A DNA stretch of 64,000 bases from Bacteriovoracaceae bacterium (lineage in GTDB: Bacteria; Bdellovibrionota; Bacteriovoracia; Bacteriovoracales; Bacteriovoracaceae), in the NCBI GenBank assembly GCA_019752535.1, contig JAIEMA010000021.1:1-64000 (forward strand), given 5' to 3'. The notes beneath the pieces are model-generated. The model saw nothing but the letters and a program-made list of their open reading frames with translations, made no database searches and was not told where the DNA came from. Below are positions 1 to 8,061 of this stretch, piece by piece (position 1 is the stretch's first letter; every line of letters begins with the position of its first letter). A program made the translations under genes and the position numbers.

Positions 1-1056
1 CATGCCTAATTCAAGCTGCTCAGTCTTGATATCTTTCATGAGTACTGGCACTTGGCTGGATGCCGACTGATACGCGATCCCTCCGCCCATGATGCCTGCG
101 CCTAAAACTGCGGCATGCTTTGTCGGAGTGCCTTTGGCCATTTTAGATACTTTCTTTAAGTACTGATCACCGAGGAAAACTTGAACTAAGCATTCGGCCG
201 TAGGAGTCTTCGCCATTTTAGCAAACAAGATACCTTCAAGAGCAATCGCTTCATCGCGCGTTTTGCGCGCACCTTGTTGCATACTTTCAACAGCAGCCAC
301 CGGAGCTGGATAATTAGGGCCCGCCATTCCTGCGACAAAAGCTTTTGAGCCTTCAAAGCTCATCATGCTCTCAATTTTATCTAGTTTAATGGGAGATGTT
401 TTCTGAGTGCGACGAGCTTTCCAATCAAAGTCACCTGAAGAGGCGCGCTTTAAAAAGAGGAGAGCTGATTCATAAGTTTTGGCATCATCCACCACACCAT
501 CAATCGCTGCAAACTTCAGCGCTTCAGGGGCTTTGTAGTATTTTCCACTTGTAACCCATTCAATCGCATTATCTGCACCAATCAAGCGTGGAAGACGAAC
601 AGTGCCGCCCCATCCAGGAATGATACCGAGTTTGGTTTCAGGAAGTCCGACTTGAGCTTTGCTTCCCGCAATTCGGTAATCCATCGCCAGAGCGATTTCA
701 AATCCACCACCAAGGGCGAAGCCATTAACAGCAGCGACAGTAGGGTAAGGAAGATCTTCAAAACCAGAGAAGGTCGCATTAATTTCTAAGAGCCACTTTT
801 TCATTTCATCTTCAGACTTTTTAAAATGTCCTAAGAACTCAGTGATATCGGCACCAAAGACAAAACCATCTTTTCCTGAAGAGAAGATGAGCCCTTTGAT
901 CCCATTTTGTTTTTTGACGACGTCTAGAGCCTCTTTCAACTCTTTCAAAGCGACGGCATTAAAAACGTTGGCGGATTGATCCTTAAGATCAAAAACCACA
1001 TTGAGAAAGTTGTCACCAATCGCTTCGACACGAAAGGCTTGTCCTGAATAAAGCAT
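1..1056 (-). CDS. fadB: Fatty acid oxidation complex subunit alpha (FadB-like), N-terminal part
   Basis: Partial gene: the start lies at 1056 and the reading frame stays open to the left edge, so 352 residues are visible. It opens with a crotonase (enoyl-CoA hydratase) domain, including NGFALGGGFEIALAMDYRIA and a LPETKLGIIPGWGGTVRLPR stretch typical of the FadB/FadJ hydratase half. Near residue 328 begins a Rossmann GAGIMGGGIA motif, the NAD site of the 3-hydroxyacyl-CoA dehydrogenase domain. The order hydratase then dehydrogenase and the MLYSGQAFRV opening fit FadB. It should act in cytoplasmic beta-oxidation, converting enoyl-CoA through 3-hydroxyacyl-CoA to 3-ketoacyl-CoA. The glutathione peroxidase gene lies 12 bp upstream on the same strand. 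The thiolase partner is not visible. Confidence 0.92.
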   Translation of the reverse strand, partial: MLYSGQAFRVEAIGDNFLNVVFDLKDQSANVFNAVALKELKEALDVVKKQNGIKGLIFSSGKDGFVFGADITEFLGHFKKSEDEMKKWLLEINATFSGFEDLPYPTVAAVNGFALGGGFEIALAMDYRIAGSKAQVGLPETKLGIIPGWGGTVRLPRLIGADNAIEWVTSGKYYKAPEALKFAAIDGVVDDAKTYESALLFLKRASSGDFDWKARRTQKTSPIKLDKIESMMSFEGSKAFVAGMAGPNYPAPVAAVESMQQGARKTRDEAIALEGILFAKMAKTPTAECLVQVFLGDQYLKKVSKMAKGTPTKHAAVLGAGIMGGGIAYQSASSQVPVLMKDIKTEQLELGM

Positions 1057-1068
1057 ATCTTCTCCTTC

Positions 1069-1545
1069 TTAGAGCTGGGCTTGGATGTCAGCTTGAATTT
1101 TTTCTGGTGAATCAGTGGGAGCGTAGCGCTTGACGACTTCACCTTGAGGATTGACTAAAAACTTGGTGAAGTTCCACTTAATGGCTTCGCTTCCTAGAAG
1201 GCCTGGCTTTTCGCCTTTAAGGAATTTATAAACGGGATCAGCTTTATCGCCATTGACATCAATTTTTCCCATCATCGGAAATGAGACTTGATAAGTCAGA
1301 GAGCAGAAATTTTGAATTTCATCGGCATTGCCTGGCTCTTGAGCACCGAACTGGTTACAAGGAAACCCCAAAACGACGACGTTGTTTTTCATCGAACGAT
1401 ACAAAGACTCAAGACCCGAGTATTGGGGAGTGAATCCACACTTACTAGCGACATTAACGATCACCATCCATTTGCCTTTCCATTGAGAAAGATCAACGTC
1501 AGTTCCCGCGATACTTTTGACTTTAAAGTCATGAATTGTACTCAT
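1069..1545 (-). CDS. Glutathione peroxidase family protein
   Basis: A 158-residue thiol peroxidase of the GPx family and of usual length. The catalytic cysteine is C36 in NVASKCGFT, the place of selenocysteine in animal enzymes. FPCNQFGAQEPG supplies the tetrad glutamine near residue 70, and KWNFTKFLV supplies W122 and N123. C79 could be the resolving cysteine, so the enzyme may use thioredoxin rather than glutathione, as most bacterial members do. It would reduce H2O2 and organic peroxides in the cytoplasm. No signal peptide is present. It lies just upstream of fadB on the same strand, possibly co-transcribed, which would pair lipid oxidation with peroxide defence (inference). Confidence 0.93.
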   Translation of the reverse strand: MSTIHDFKVKSIAGTDVDLSQWKGKWMVIVNVASKCGFTPQYSGLESLYRSMKNNVVVLGFPCNQFGAQEPGNADEIQNFCSLTYQVSFPMMGKIDVNGDKADPVYKFLKGEKPGLLGSEAIKWNFTKFLVNPQGEVVKRYAPTDSPEKIQADIQAQL

Positions 1546-1640
1546 AAAAACCTCACTTTTTTAATAGCCTCAATATGATGCTCCCCAGAGTGAAAAAGGG
1601 CAATGGGCGAGAGGTTAATCTTTGTGGTAGAGTGTTTAAC

Positions 1641-2267
1641 ATGAGTACTCGTCGCGCCTCTCAACCACGCCGCTGCCCACGCTGCAAAATTCATCAGCAG
1701 TATTGCTTCTGTGCGCATATTAAACCGATTGAAATCCAATCCACACTCTCACTCGTTGTTCATGTGCGAGAATTGAAACTCACCAGTAATACGGCCCAAT
1801 TCCTACAAGAAATGATGCCCAAAAATACTCATTTTGACGTACGCGGTCGCATGGATGAGGTGTTTCAAACGGCCCATATCTTAGAGCGATCTGGGCGGCC
1901 TTTGTTCCTCTATCCCAACGAGACATCTGTAGAACTCAACGAAGAATTTAAAAACTCTTATCCTGGCCCGTATCACTTGATCGTTCCAGACGGGAATTGG
2001 CATCAGGCCCGAAAGGTTCATCAACGTGAAGCCGGATTTACGGCGATCCCGACGGTGAGGCTTCCGGCCGGCTTAGTGGGTGAGTATCAACTTCGAAAAG
2101 CACCTCGCCCGGAATTTCTTTCAACCTATGAAGCAGTAGCCCATGCGTTAGGAATTTTAGAGGGAGAGCATGTACGGGATGAGTTAATGAAACTCTTTCG
2201 TATTTTTGTTAAATCCGTCATGCACTCACGTACGGATTTTCACGCAAAACTGGAACTACCAGAATGA
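1641..2267 (+). CDS. DTW domain-containing protein (tRNA-uridine aminocarboxypropyltransferase-like)
   Basis: About 208 residues. The N-terminus has zinc-ribbon-like cysteines (RRCPRCKIHQQYCFCAHI) followed by the DTW domain; the motif PDGNWHQARKVHQRE corresponds to the family signature DGTW..A. Characterised members (TapT/TuaA) transfer the 3-amino-3-carboxypropyl group of SAM to tRNA uridine (acp3U). Start chosen at 1641 because the protein then opens just before the CxxC motif, as in relatives. An upstream in-frame ATG at 1575 would add 22 residues with no obvious ribosome site. The signature Thr is Asn here, so activity is likely but not assured. It overlaps arfB by four bases (ATGA). Confidence 0.85.
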   Translation: MSTRRASQPRRCPRCKIHQQYCFCAHIKPIEIQSTLSLVVHVRELKLTSNTAQFLQEMMPKNTHFDVRGRMDEVFQTAHILERSGRPLFLYPNETSVELNEEFKNSYPGPYHLIVPDGNWHQARKVHQREAGFTAIPTVRLPAGLVGEYQLRKAPRPEFLSTYEAVAHALGILEGEHVRDELMKLFRIFVKSVMHSRTDFHAKLELPE

Positions 2268-2656
2268 AAAAACTTAAACGCGAAGAGTGTACGTTCAGTT
2301 TCTCTCGAAGCTCAGGGGCCGGAGGACAGAACGTTAATAAGGTCAATTCCAAGGCCACTCTCTACTGGGATCTTAAGACCACAACGCTGCCCATTGATGT
2401 GCTCGAGCGCTTTAGAGAGCGCTATCATGGATTTATCACGCAAGACGATATCGTTCAGATCACTTCGCAAGAGACGCGTAATCAAAAGGATAATGTCGAG
2501 GATTGCTTTGATCGCTTGAATCGCATGCTGGAAAACGTGTGGCGTGCGCCTAAGAAGAGAAAAGCGACTCGTCCTACTCGAAGTTCAGTTGAAAAGCGTA
2601 TTAAATCCAAGAAGATGTCTGGTGAGAAGAAAAGGCTGAGGCGTTCAGTCGATTAA
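2264..2656 (+). CDS. arfB: Alternative ribosome-rescue factor / peptidyl-tRNA hydrolase ArfB
   Basis: A 130-residue class I release-factor domain. The GGQ catalytic motif lies at residues 20-22 in SSGAGGQNVNKVNSKATL, and the C-terminal tail is strongly basic (KKRKATRPTRSS...KRIKSKKMSGEKKRLRR). This is the ArfB/YaeJ layout, in which the basic tail enters the empty mRNA channel of stalled ribosomes while GGQ hydrolyses the peptidyl-tRNA. It has no codon-recognition domains, which separates it from RF1 and RF2. Its start codon overlaps the stop of the DTW gene (ATGA), so the two are translationally coupled, joining a tRNA modifier to a ribosome-rescue factor. Confidence 0.92.
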   Translation: MKKLKREECTFSFSRSSGAGGQNVNKVNSKATLYWDLKTTTLPIDVLERFRERYHGFITQDDIVQITSQETRNQKDNVEDCFDRLNRMLENVWRAPKKRKATRPTRSSVEKRIKSKKMSGEKKRLRRSVD

Positions 2657-2705
2657 TGAAAAGTTTGGGCTTATTTCTTTAGAGCAAAAATCCGATACGC
2701 TCTCT

Positions 2706-3602
2706 ATGACAAAGCCCTTAATCAATGTAAAAAAAATTCATAAAAGTTACAACAAGAAGCCAGTCCTCACTGGCCCTTCGTTTGATATCTTGCCAGGCAC
2801 ATTCACCACACTTCTAGGGGCCAATGGTTCTGGGAAAAGTACACTCCTCAGAATGATTGCGGGAGCCGAGTTTCCTGATTCGGGTGAAGTGTATTTTAAA
2901 GACACTCTCGCTCATAGTTGGGAAGTGCCTCACAAAAAAGACATGTTCTACATCAATGAGAATATCAATATTGAATCCAGTCTCACGATGAAAGAGTTTA
3001 CCGAAAAGTACCGTGAGTTCTTTCCTCGCTGGCACGAGGAATCTTTTAATCAAATGATTAAAGATCGAAAGCTTGATTTGAATCGTCACTACCATCAGTA
3101 CTCTCGCGGACAAAAGATGCAATTTAATTTGATCTTGGCCCTTTCAGTAAAGCCTGAAGTGTTGCTTTTAGATGAAATCACTTCGGTGATGGATGTTTAT
3201 GCCCGCCGCTACTTTCTAGGGCTGCTGCATCGTTTTTGTAAATCAGGAAAAACAGTGGTGATGACGACTAATATTATTTCTGAACTCCAGTACTACACCA
3301 CAGATCTGCTATTGCTTCAAAGAGGAAATTTAAAACTTCAAGGAAGCCTTGAATCGGTGAAGGGTGGTTTTGTGAAGTTGCGCTTTCCCTATGGGAGCGA
3401 TCATCCTTTACTTAAGCGGACGGATATTTGTTGGGCGGGAGTGAATGGCGATGGCTCAGAGAATTTTCTGATCGCTAAAGATTTAGCCGATCAACTTCAA
3501 ATTGATGAAGCTATCTTGGATCGTAGAGAGATCACTCTCGAAGACATTTTCATTTTCCACTACGCTGATCAAGAAGAGGAGTCTCATGCGCACGCTGCTT
3601 AA
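2706..3602 (+). CDS. ABC transporter ATP-binding protein (ABC-2/BcrA-like)
   Basis: A 298-residue single nucleotide-binding domain. Walker A is GANGSGKST at 38-46 and Walker B VLLLDE at about 152-157. The signature is YSRGQKMQ (132-139) instead of LSGGQ, as in BcrA/YtrB-type exporters. The H-loop reads VVMTTNIISEL, with Asn where His is usual, so ATP hydrolysis may be altered. After the core a C-terminal extension of some 80 residues (from about 215) ends in EEESHAHAA. It overlaps the permease gene by 17 bp and surely works with it. Substrate unknown; lipid, antibiotic or envelope-component export are the usual roles. Confidence 0.88.
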   Translation: MTKPLINVKKIHKSYNKKPVLTGPSFDILPGTFTTLLGANGSGKSTLLRMIAGAEFPDSGEVYFKDTLAHSWEVPHKKDMFYINENINIESSLTMKEFTEKYREFFPRWHEESFNQMIKDRKLDLNRHYHQYSRGQKMQFNLILALSVKPEVLLLDEITSVMDVYARRYFLGLLHRFCKSGKTVVMTTNIISELQYYTTDLLLLQRGNLKLQGSLESVKGGFVKLRFPYGSDHPLLKRTDICWAGVNGDGSENFLIAKDLADQLQIDEAILDRREITLEDIFIFHYADQEEESHAHAA

Positions 3603-4857
3603 TCTCTTCTTTCTGCCGTATTTAAAATTCTTAGGGAAATTTAATCTCTTTGCCATCCCTGTCATCGCTTTTGTGCTCCTCATTCGCATTCAAGAGTTAA
3701 TGCTTGTGGTGCCCATGCTTTATATGTTCGCCCTTTATTCCACATCCAATCGCCACCAATTCAAGGACAATATTCCTTGGATGCTTGCGACGTTTAATAA
3801 AAAAACATTGATAAGCTATCACCTTCTGTCTCAAACCTTTCTTCTTCTCTCACAGGCTTTTTCAACGAGTGTGATGATGGTTGGCTATTTTATAGCGACT
3901 ATTATGCTAGCGCCAGAACTCACGGATCAGGTGTTGCCTGAAATGGGCAGCACTTCTAGTAAGGGAGCAGGAGCTGTTTTAGCTAAAGGCATCTCTCCTC
4001 TGGCCGGAACCAAAGAGCAACTTGTTTTGCTTGCCGTTGTTATATTCTTTTTAATCACCATGTATTCTCCTGTCGCTCTTAAAGAGTATTTAAAGCAGAT
4101 GGAAGAGAAGGGTGGAAGAAAAAAGACGAATAAAGAGCTCGCCCTTAATGTAGGACTTATTTTGGCAGGGTCACTTTTTGTTTTATGGGCCCAGCCTGCC
4201 GAGTGGATGGTTATCTTTTTGAGCTTCATTCTCGTGACTGAAATTACTTACATCATTTGGATTTATAATAAAGCCTTTGTGCTCTTCCATCCCAAGCATT
4301 ACAAGCTTGGTGGAGTGGCCGCCTTTGGGGTAATGGCCCTGATGTGCTGGGGCACTTATAGCGTTTCGCTTAGACGTTATCATTCAAAAGCTCCCGCCGA
4401 AGTTCGAATGGCCGAACTTGATTTCTTAGGATCACTCGCTCCTAAAATTGCACCCGCTGAATTCACGGCCCTTGCAAAAGAAGTGAAAGATCCACAATTT
4501 GTTTTAGAGTTTTTGAAAAAACCACAGTTTGCAAATTTGATGGACCCTAAGCAATTGCAGTATTGGGTTCTTGAGGCCAAAGAATTGGGAGTGGCGATGA
4601 GACTAGTTAAAGCTCTTCCAAAAAAAGAGCTCTCATGGCTTGAAGAGAAGAAAGTGTGGAGTCATCTTGAAAAGCTCTATGCTGATTTAAATGAGAAGAA
4701 CCCTGCTTCGGCTCAATTCCAAGCTAAAAGCTTAGAGAGGCATCTCTTTGCGATGAAGTGGACTTCAAGTCAAAGTGGGGAAGGTCCCTTTCAGAAATCA
4801 ATTGTCATGGGTTTAAAAGAGAGAGACACAAAACGTCTTCCGGCCTCAAGCCGCTAA
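3586..4857 (+). CDS. ABC transporter permease-like membrane protein with C-terminal soluble domain
   Basis: 423 residues starting at ATG 3586, preceded by an AAGAGGAG ribosome site; a longer in-frame start inside the ATPase gene is unlikely. I see about six hydrophobic segments in the first 270 residues, including FAIPVIAFVLLIRIQELMLV, LVLLAVVIFFLITM and VGLILAGSLFVLW. The last 150 residues are soluble and helical (from about VRMAELDFLGSLAPKIAPAE). The partner ATPase is immediately upstream and overlapping. I recognise no specific permease family. The soluble tail is unusual for an ABC-2 permease and could bind the ATPase or a periplasmic partner. The 3' end overlaps fliA by 12 bp in convergent orientation. 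Confidence 0.72.
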   Translation: MRTLLNLFFLPYLKFLGKFNLFAIPVIAFVLLIRIQELMLVVPMLYMFALYSTSNRHQFKDNIPWMLATFNKKTLISYHLLSQTFLLLSQAFSTSVMMVGYFIATIMLAPELTDQVLPEMGSTSSKGAGAVLAKGISPLAGTKEQLVLLAVVIFFLITMYSPVALKEYLKQMEEKGGRKKTNKELALNVGLILAGSLFVLWAQPAEWMVIFLSFILVTEITYIIWIYNKAFVLFHPKHYKLGGVAAFGVMALMCWGTYSVSLRRYHSKAPAEVRMAELDFLGSLAPKIAPAEFTALAKEVKDPQFVLEFLKKPQFANLMDPKQLQYWVLEAKELGVAMRLVKALPKKELSWLEEKKVWSHLEKLYADLNEKNPASAQFQAKSLERHLFAMKWTSSQSGEGPFQKSIVMGLKERDTKRLPASSR

Positions 4858-5529
4858 GTCTTCATCCATTTCATTTTTTAAAAGGATCAAGGCTTCAGAA
4901 TGAAGCTGAGAGACGCGTCCTTCAGAGAGACCAATCTCCTCTGCGATGACTGAGAGAGGAGCATCTTCAAAATATCTTTTTTCCACCACTCTTCGATGCA
5001 ATTCTGGAAGGGCCGTCAAAAGTTCATGGACTTCATCTTTAGCTTCAATTGTCTCAGAGACAGTATCTCGGCCGCTCTCTTGAGGAAGATCACCTTCCTG
5101 ATAAACTCGAATGGAATCATTGTCATCATACTGTCTCATGCGATCGAGATCTTGAGATTTAAAAGGCAGAATTTTGGCCATCTCTCCGTTGGTAGGATTT
5201 CTTCCTAGATTTTGCTCTAATTGATGATGAGCTTTCCTATAAAGTTTTTGTTTGCGACGCTCACTTCTTGTCATCCAGTCCTGGCGACGAAGTTCATCAA
5301 TGATTTCTCCGCGAATCCTAAACTCTGCATAGGTTTTAAAGAGCGTATCTTTTTGTGGATTATACTTTGAGGCCGCATCCATCAGTCCCATCATGCCGAC
5401 GACTACTAGGTCTTCAAAATCTAAAACTTGATGGGCCCTGTGAGCATAATGTCTCGCCCAGTAACGAACTGTGGGGAGAAATTCATCGACATCAACAAGG
5501 GGCTTTGGAGTTGTTTTCTTGCGGCTCAT
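4846..5529 (-). CDS. fliA: RNA polymerase sigma-28 factor FliA
   Basis: 227 residues with the sigma-70 family regions of the flagellar type. Region 2 reads FEDLVVVGMMGLMDAASKYNP followed by FRIRGEIIDELRRQDWMTRS, the classic FliA run. Region 3 follows (QKLYRKAHHQLEQNLGRNPT). Region 4 is at the C-terminus, with APLSVIAEEIGLSEGRVSQL as the DNA-binding helix-turn-helix. It should direct late flagellar and motility transcription. There is no clear Shine-Dalgarno before ATG 5529. No flagellar genes are in the window, so this is an isolated copy. It converges on, and overlaps, the ABC permease gene. Confidence 0.93.
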   Translation of the reverse strand: MSRKKTTPKPLVDVDEFLPTVRYWARHYAHRAHQVLDFEDLVVVGMMGLMDAASKYNPQKDTLFKTYAEFRIRGEIIDELRRQDWMTRSERRKQKLYRKAHHQLEQNLGRNPTNGEMAKILPFKSQDLDRMRQYDDNDSIRVYQEGDLPQESGRDTVSETIEAKDEVHELLTALPELHRRVVEKRYFEDAPLSVIAEEIGLSEGRVSQLHSEALILLKNEMDEDLAA

Positions 5530-5589
5530 GATAACGGCATTCTAAGTGAGATTCTTTAGGTATTAAAAACCAAGCACTTAGATGGTGGG

Positions 5590-6426
5590 TTAAATATCAC
5601 TAGAAAGGATGAATGCCCAATTTGTGTGTTTCATCTTGTGACTTAAGATATGAGCAAAGGCCGAAGGCGTGAGACCCTTTCTTAAAAGAAGCTGATAGAG
5701 CGGATCTCTAAGGGGCACTGTAAACATATGGAGTCCGTCATGAATCGGACTAAATGTTTGAGACTCGGCAAAAGGACCCCACTGAAGATGCCACAGATTC
5801 ATCGGCTTTTGCGTTGATTGAAGAATGATCTCTTTTCGCTCCTTATGACTTAAATAGCCAAATTCCCCGCGATGAATTTTTAATAGCGGAGAGTAAAACA
5901 TCATCTGATCATAGGTAAGAGTAAAAAAAGCCAGCTGATCTGAAACTTTAAGAGGCGTCCAAGGAAGATTAGCACTCAGCTTCACGATAGGGTTCTCTCC
6001 CGCAGCTGGATCCATCGTCACGCCATAGCCACGCGAACATTTCAGATAACATTTTAAAAAAGCCTTTTTAAAAAGCTGATAAGTGATTTTTTTTCCACGC
6101 GCCTTGGGCGTGACTTTTAAATCACACAAGTACCAAGCCTTCTTTCCATCAGGCATCAATCTTAAAATCCCTTGGCCCAAGCCCAAGATCTCATCGCCCT
6201 TGTGGGCCAAGTAGCAATGGATCTCACCAAGCCTTCGAAAGAAAGCAAAGTAATCCTTGCCATGATCAAGGTGAAAGCGATCCTCTCCCAAGGGGTAAGT
6301 GATGCTTTTTTCTAGATCAATGAGTTTATGATTCCACAGTGAGTCTGGATTTGTTTCAATGCAGGTTATTTTCAAAAATGACTTCCTGGAGTTCTCCAAT
6401 GGGGAAGCCGTGAATCCTTCATCCAT
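5590..6426 (-). CDS. GNAT-family N-acetyltransferase-like protein
   Basis: 278 residues. The core AWYLCDLKVTPKARGKKITY matches GNAT motif A (a beta strand, then the R-x-x-G-like pyrophosphate loop PKARGKK for acetyl-CoA), preceded by a strand with GDEILGLGQGILRL. The C-terminal third is not typical of the family. The acyl acceptor is unknown. The start at 6426 follows AGAGAGAAG and overlaps the preceding diiron gene by 55 bp, an unusually long same-strand overlap, so a shorter protein from a later TTG is possible. It is the last gene of a run with desaturase, DUF3419 and diiron genes and probably modifies their product (inference). Confidence 0.7.
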   Translation of the reverse strand: MDEGFTASPLENSRKSFLKITCIETNPDSLWNHKLIDLEKSITYPLGEDRFHLDHGKDYFAFFRRLGEIHCYLAHKGDEILGLGQGILRLMPDGKKAWYLCDLKVTPKARGKKITYQLFKKAFLKCYLKCSRGYGVTMDPAAGENPIVKLSANLPWTPLKVSDQLAFFTLTYDQMMFYSPLLKIHRGEFGYLSHKERKEIILQSTQKPMNLWHLQWGPFAESQTFSPIHDGLHMFTVPLRDPLYQLLLRKGLTPSAFAHILSHKMKHTNWAFILSSDI

Positions 6427-7094
6427 CTTCTCTCTCTGGCCTGGTAGAGTCCTTGATAAAGACTGCTAAAGGCTTCAGCTCCTAGGAGCAATCCTTGGCG
6501 AATATAATAGGCTTGCTCGGGATGCTTTGAAGCGTCTTCAAGCAGATCAAAAAAACCTTGAGCATGAGTGATATCAAGTTGAGCGTGAAGAGAGTAGTGA
6601 ACGAGATCACTTTCTTTGAGCCATTGATGAGCGATCACTTGAGTTCCAATTTCATTGGAGATCTCACTGAACATGCGCTCAATGATTCCAAGCATCGCTG
6701 TGGCGATCATCCACTCATCCATGATGGCCGCACCAATGAGAGTCGTATTGAATTTTCTGACTTCAGGCCAAAGTTCACGTTTATAGACGTCATCTTCAGA
6801 TAAATGAGAGAGGCGGTTGAGAAACTCTAGAAATGTTTTGCGATGAAAACGTGTAGGATCACCCTCACCATGTTCATCCCAGACGTTATGAATAATCGCC
6901 AGACGCTGCTCAGGTCTTGGGATTTTGGCGACAAGAGCACTCATAGGTCTGCCGAAGAATGTCACCGCCGAAAAAAATTGAACTTGAGTCTCGCTAAAAT
7001 CTTCTTTAGAAAACCGATTCTCCCTTAACGCTTGAAAATAAGGGTTCTTATCGATTGGAAAAAGATCTAGCACCTCTTGAACCATCTTTTTCAT
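6372..7094 (-). CDS. Haem-oxygenase-like diiron (HDO / iron-containing redox enzyme) protein
   Basis: 240 residues, all helical, of the TENA/PqqC/CADD-like fold. Candidate metal ligands are visible: E74 in VWDEHGEGDPTRFH, H84, E139 in GIIERMF, and H170-x3-D174-x2-H177 in HAQLDITHAQG. The last matches the H-x3-D-x2-H signature of HDO diiron oxygenases such as UndA and CADD. Such enzymes activate O2 to cleave or oxidise fatty acids, amino acids or aromatic amines. The substrate is not deducible from sequence. It begins one base downstream of the DUF3419 stop codon and overlaps the GNAT gene, so it is part of one operon. Confidence 0.78.
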   Translation of the reverse strand: MKKMVQEVLDLFPIDKNPYFQALRENRFSKEDFSETQVQFFSAVTFFGRPMSALVAKIPRPEQRLAIIHNVWDEHGEGDPTRFHRKTFLEFLNRLSHLSEDDVYKRELWPEVRKFNTTLIGAAIMDEWMIATAMLGIIERMFSEISNEIGTQVIAHQWLKESDLVHYSLHAQLDITHAQGFFDLLEDASKHPEQAYYIRQGLLLGAEAFSSLYQGLYQARERRWMKDSRLPHWRTPGSHF

Positions 7095-7095
7095 T

Positions 7096-8061
7096 TTATC
7101 TTTTTACTCCCACCTTAAGTGCTGTGTAAAACAGGCTTCGATCTTTGGCCAAGAGTTCATTGTTTAGATTTGAATCAAAATGAAATTGATCAAAATGTTT
7201 TTCAAAAGGGCTATTGTTATTGAGCTGCCTCCAAAGAATGACAGCACCGCTTTGGAGTTCGCTATTGAGCCGTTTGGCCACATTGGTGACGTAAGATTCA
7301 TTGCTCCAGTCAAAAATATTTGAAAGTCCTACAAAACCAAATGAGCTAAAATTTTCAACGTCTAAAAGAGAGCTGTTGATACTTTCAGCATTAAAGTCGC
7401 GGGGTGGTCTTTGAAGATAGAGAGGCCAGGCTTCTCTTTTCGTTTCGAGATAGTGACCTAAAACAAGATGATGCAGAAAAGGATTTTCAAGCGCGTCTTC
7501 TCTTTTTAGACCTGTTTCCACAATCTTTCGAAAGTAATTAGGATAAGAGCCTTTGGGTGCATACTGAACGGCTTCTGGGCCAAACATCGTGGTGAGCATC
7601 TCATCACAGAAGAACAGATCAAACGAGACAGGCCAGTAGCGATGCTTGGTGAGCGCTTCTGTGGCGTTGATGAGTCTTTTCTCAGAATCGAACATATGCT
7701 CAAGTTCTTGAGGCTTTAAAATAAACGAGCGCCAAAAATCTCTCAAGCAGTGAAAGAGCGTTTCAAAATTTCCACAAGCATTCAATCCCTGGGGATCTTC
7801 ATTACCAATATTCACAATACCTGGATCCATTGAGAGGCGCTGAAGAGCTTGGGATTTGCGTTGTACCAGTTGCAATTGAGCTGGATTTGGGTCAACTAGA
7901 GTAATTTTTAAATCTGGAAAAAGAGTAGAGAGAGTAAACGCTGTACAGCCTCCACCCGCAATTAAGAGAGCATTTTTAGGTTTGTGAGTTTCAACCAAGA
8001 ATTTTTCAATCATCGGGTCTTCACGAACGACAGCAAATTGGATGGGATTATCAACGCTCAA
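7096..8061 (-). CDS. DUF3419 / BtaA-like SAM:3-amino-3-carboxypropyltransferase-like protein
   Basis: 321 residues. Near residues 31-69 stands a SAM-binding Rossmann motif, ALLIAGGGCTAFTLSTLFPD then LVDPNPAQLQLVQRK. It resembles the family pattern of a GC-rich glycine loop followed by D-x-N-PAQ-x2-L, as in BtaA, which puts the aminocarboxypropyl group of SAM on diacylglycerol to start betaine-lipid synthesis. The start is TTG at 8061, supported by AGGAG seven bases upstream, and overlaps the desaturase end by 11 bp. No BtaB methyltransferase is adjacent, so a betaine lipid is not proven; another acceptor is possible. The context (desaturase, diiron oxidase, GNAT) suggests a modified lipid or lipid-derived metabolite. 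Confidence 0.72.
   Translation of the reverse strand: MSVDNPIQFAVVREDPMIEKFLVETHKPKNALLIAGGGCTAFTLSTLFPDLKITLVDPNPAQLQLVQRKSQALQRLSMDPGIVNIGNEDPQGLNACGNFETLFHCLRDFWRSFILKPQELEHMFDSEKRLINATEALTKHRYWPVSFDLFFCDEMLTTMFGPEAVQYAPKGSYPNYFRKIVETGLKREDALENPFLHHLVLGHYLETKREAWPLYLQRPPRDFNAESINSSLLDVENFSSFGFVGLSNIFDWSNESYVTNVAKRLNSELQSGAVILWRQLNNNSPFEKHFDQFHFDSNLNNELLAKDRSLFYTALKVGVKR

Noticed and set aside
3502-3585. Longer N-terminus for the ABC permease from 3502
   Set aside because: The added part lies wholly within the ATPase gene and lacks a ribosome site, while ATG 3586 has AAGAGGAG.
7096-8061. Firm call of betaine-lipid synthase BtaA
   Set aside because: The SAM motif fits DUF3419, but BtaB is missing and the acceptor site cannot be read, so only a family-level call is made.
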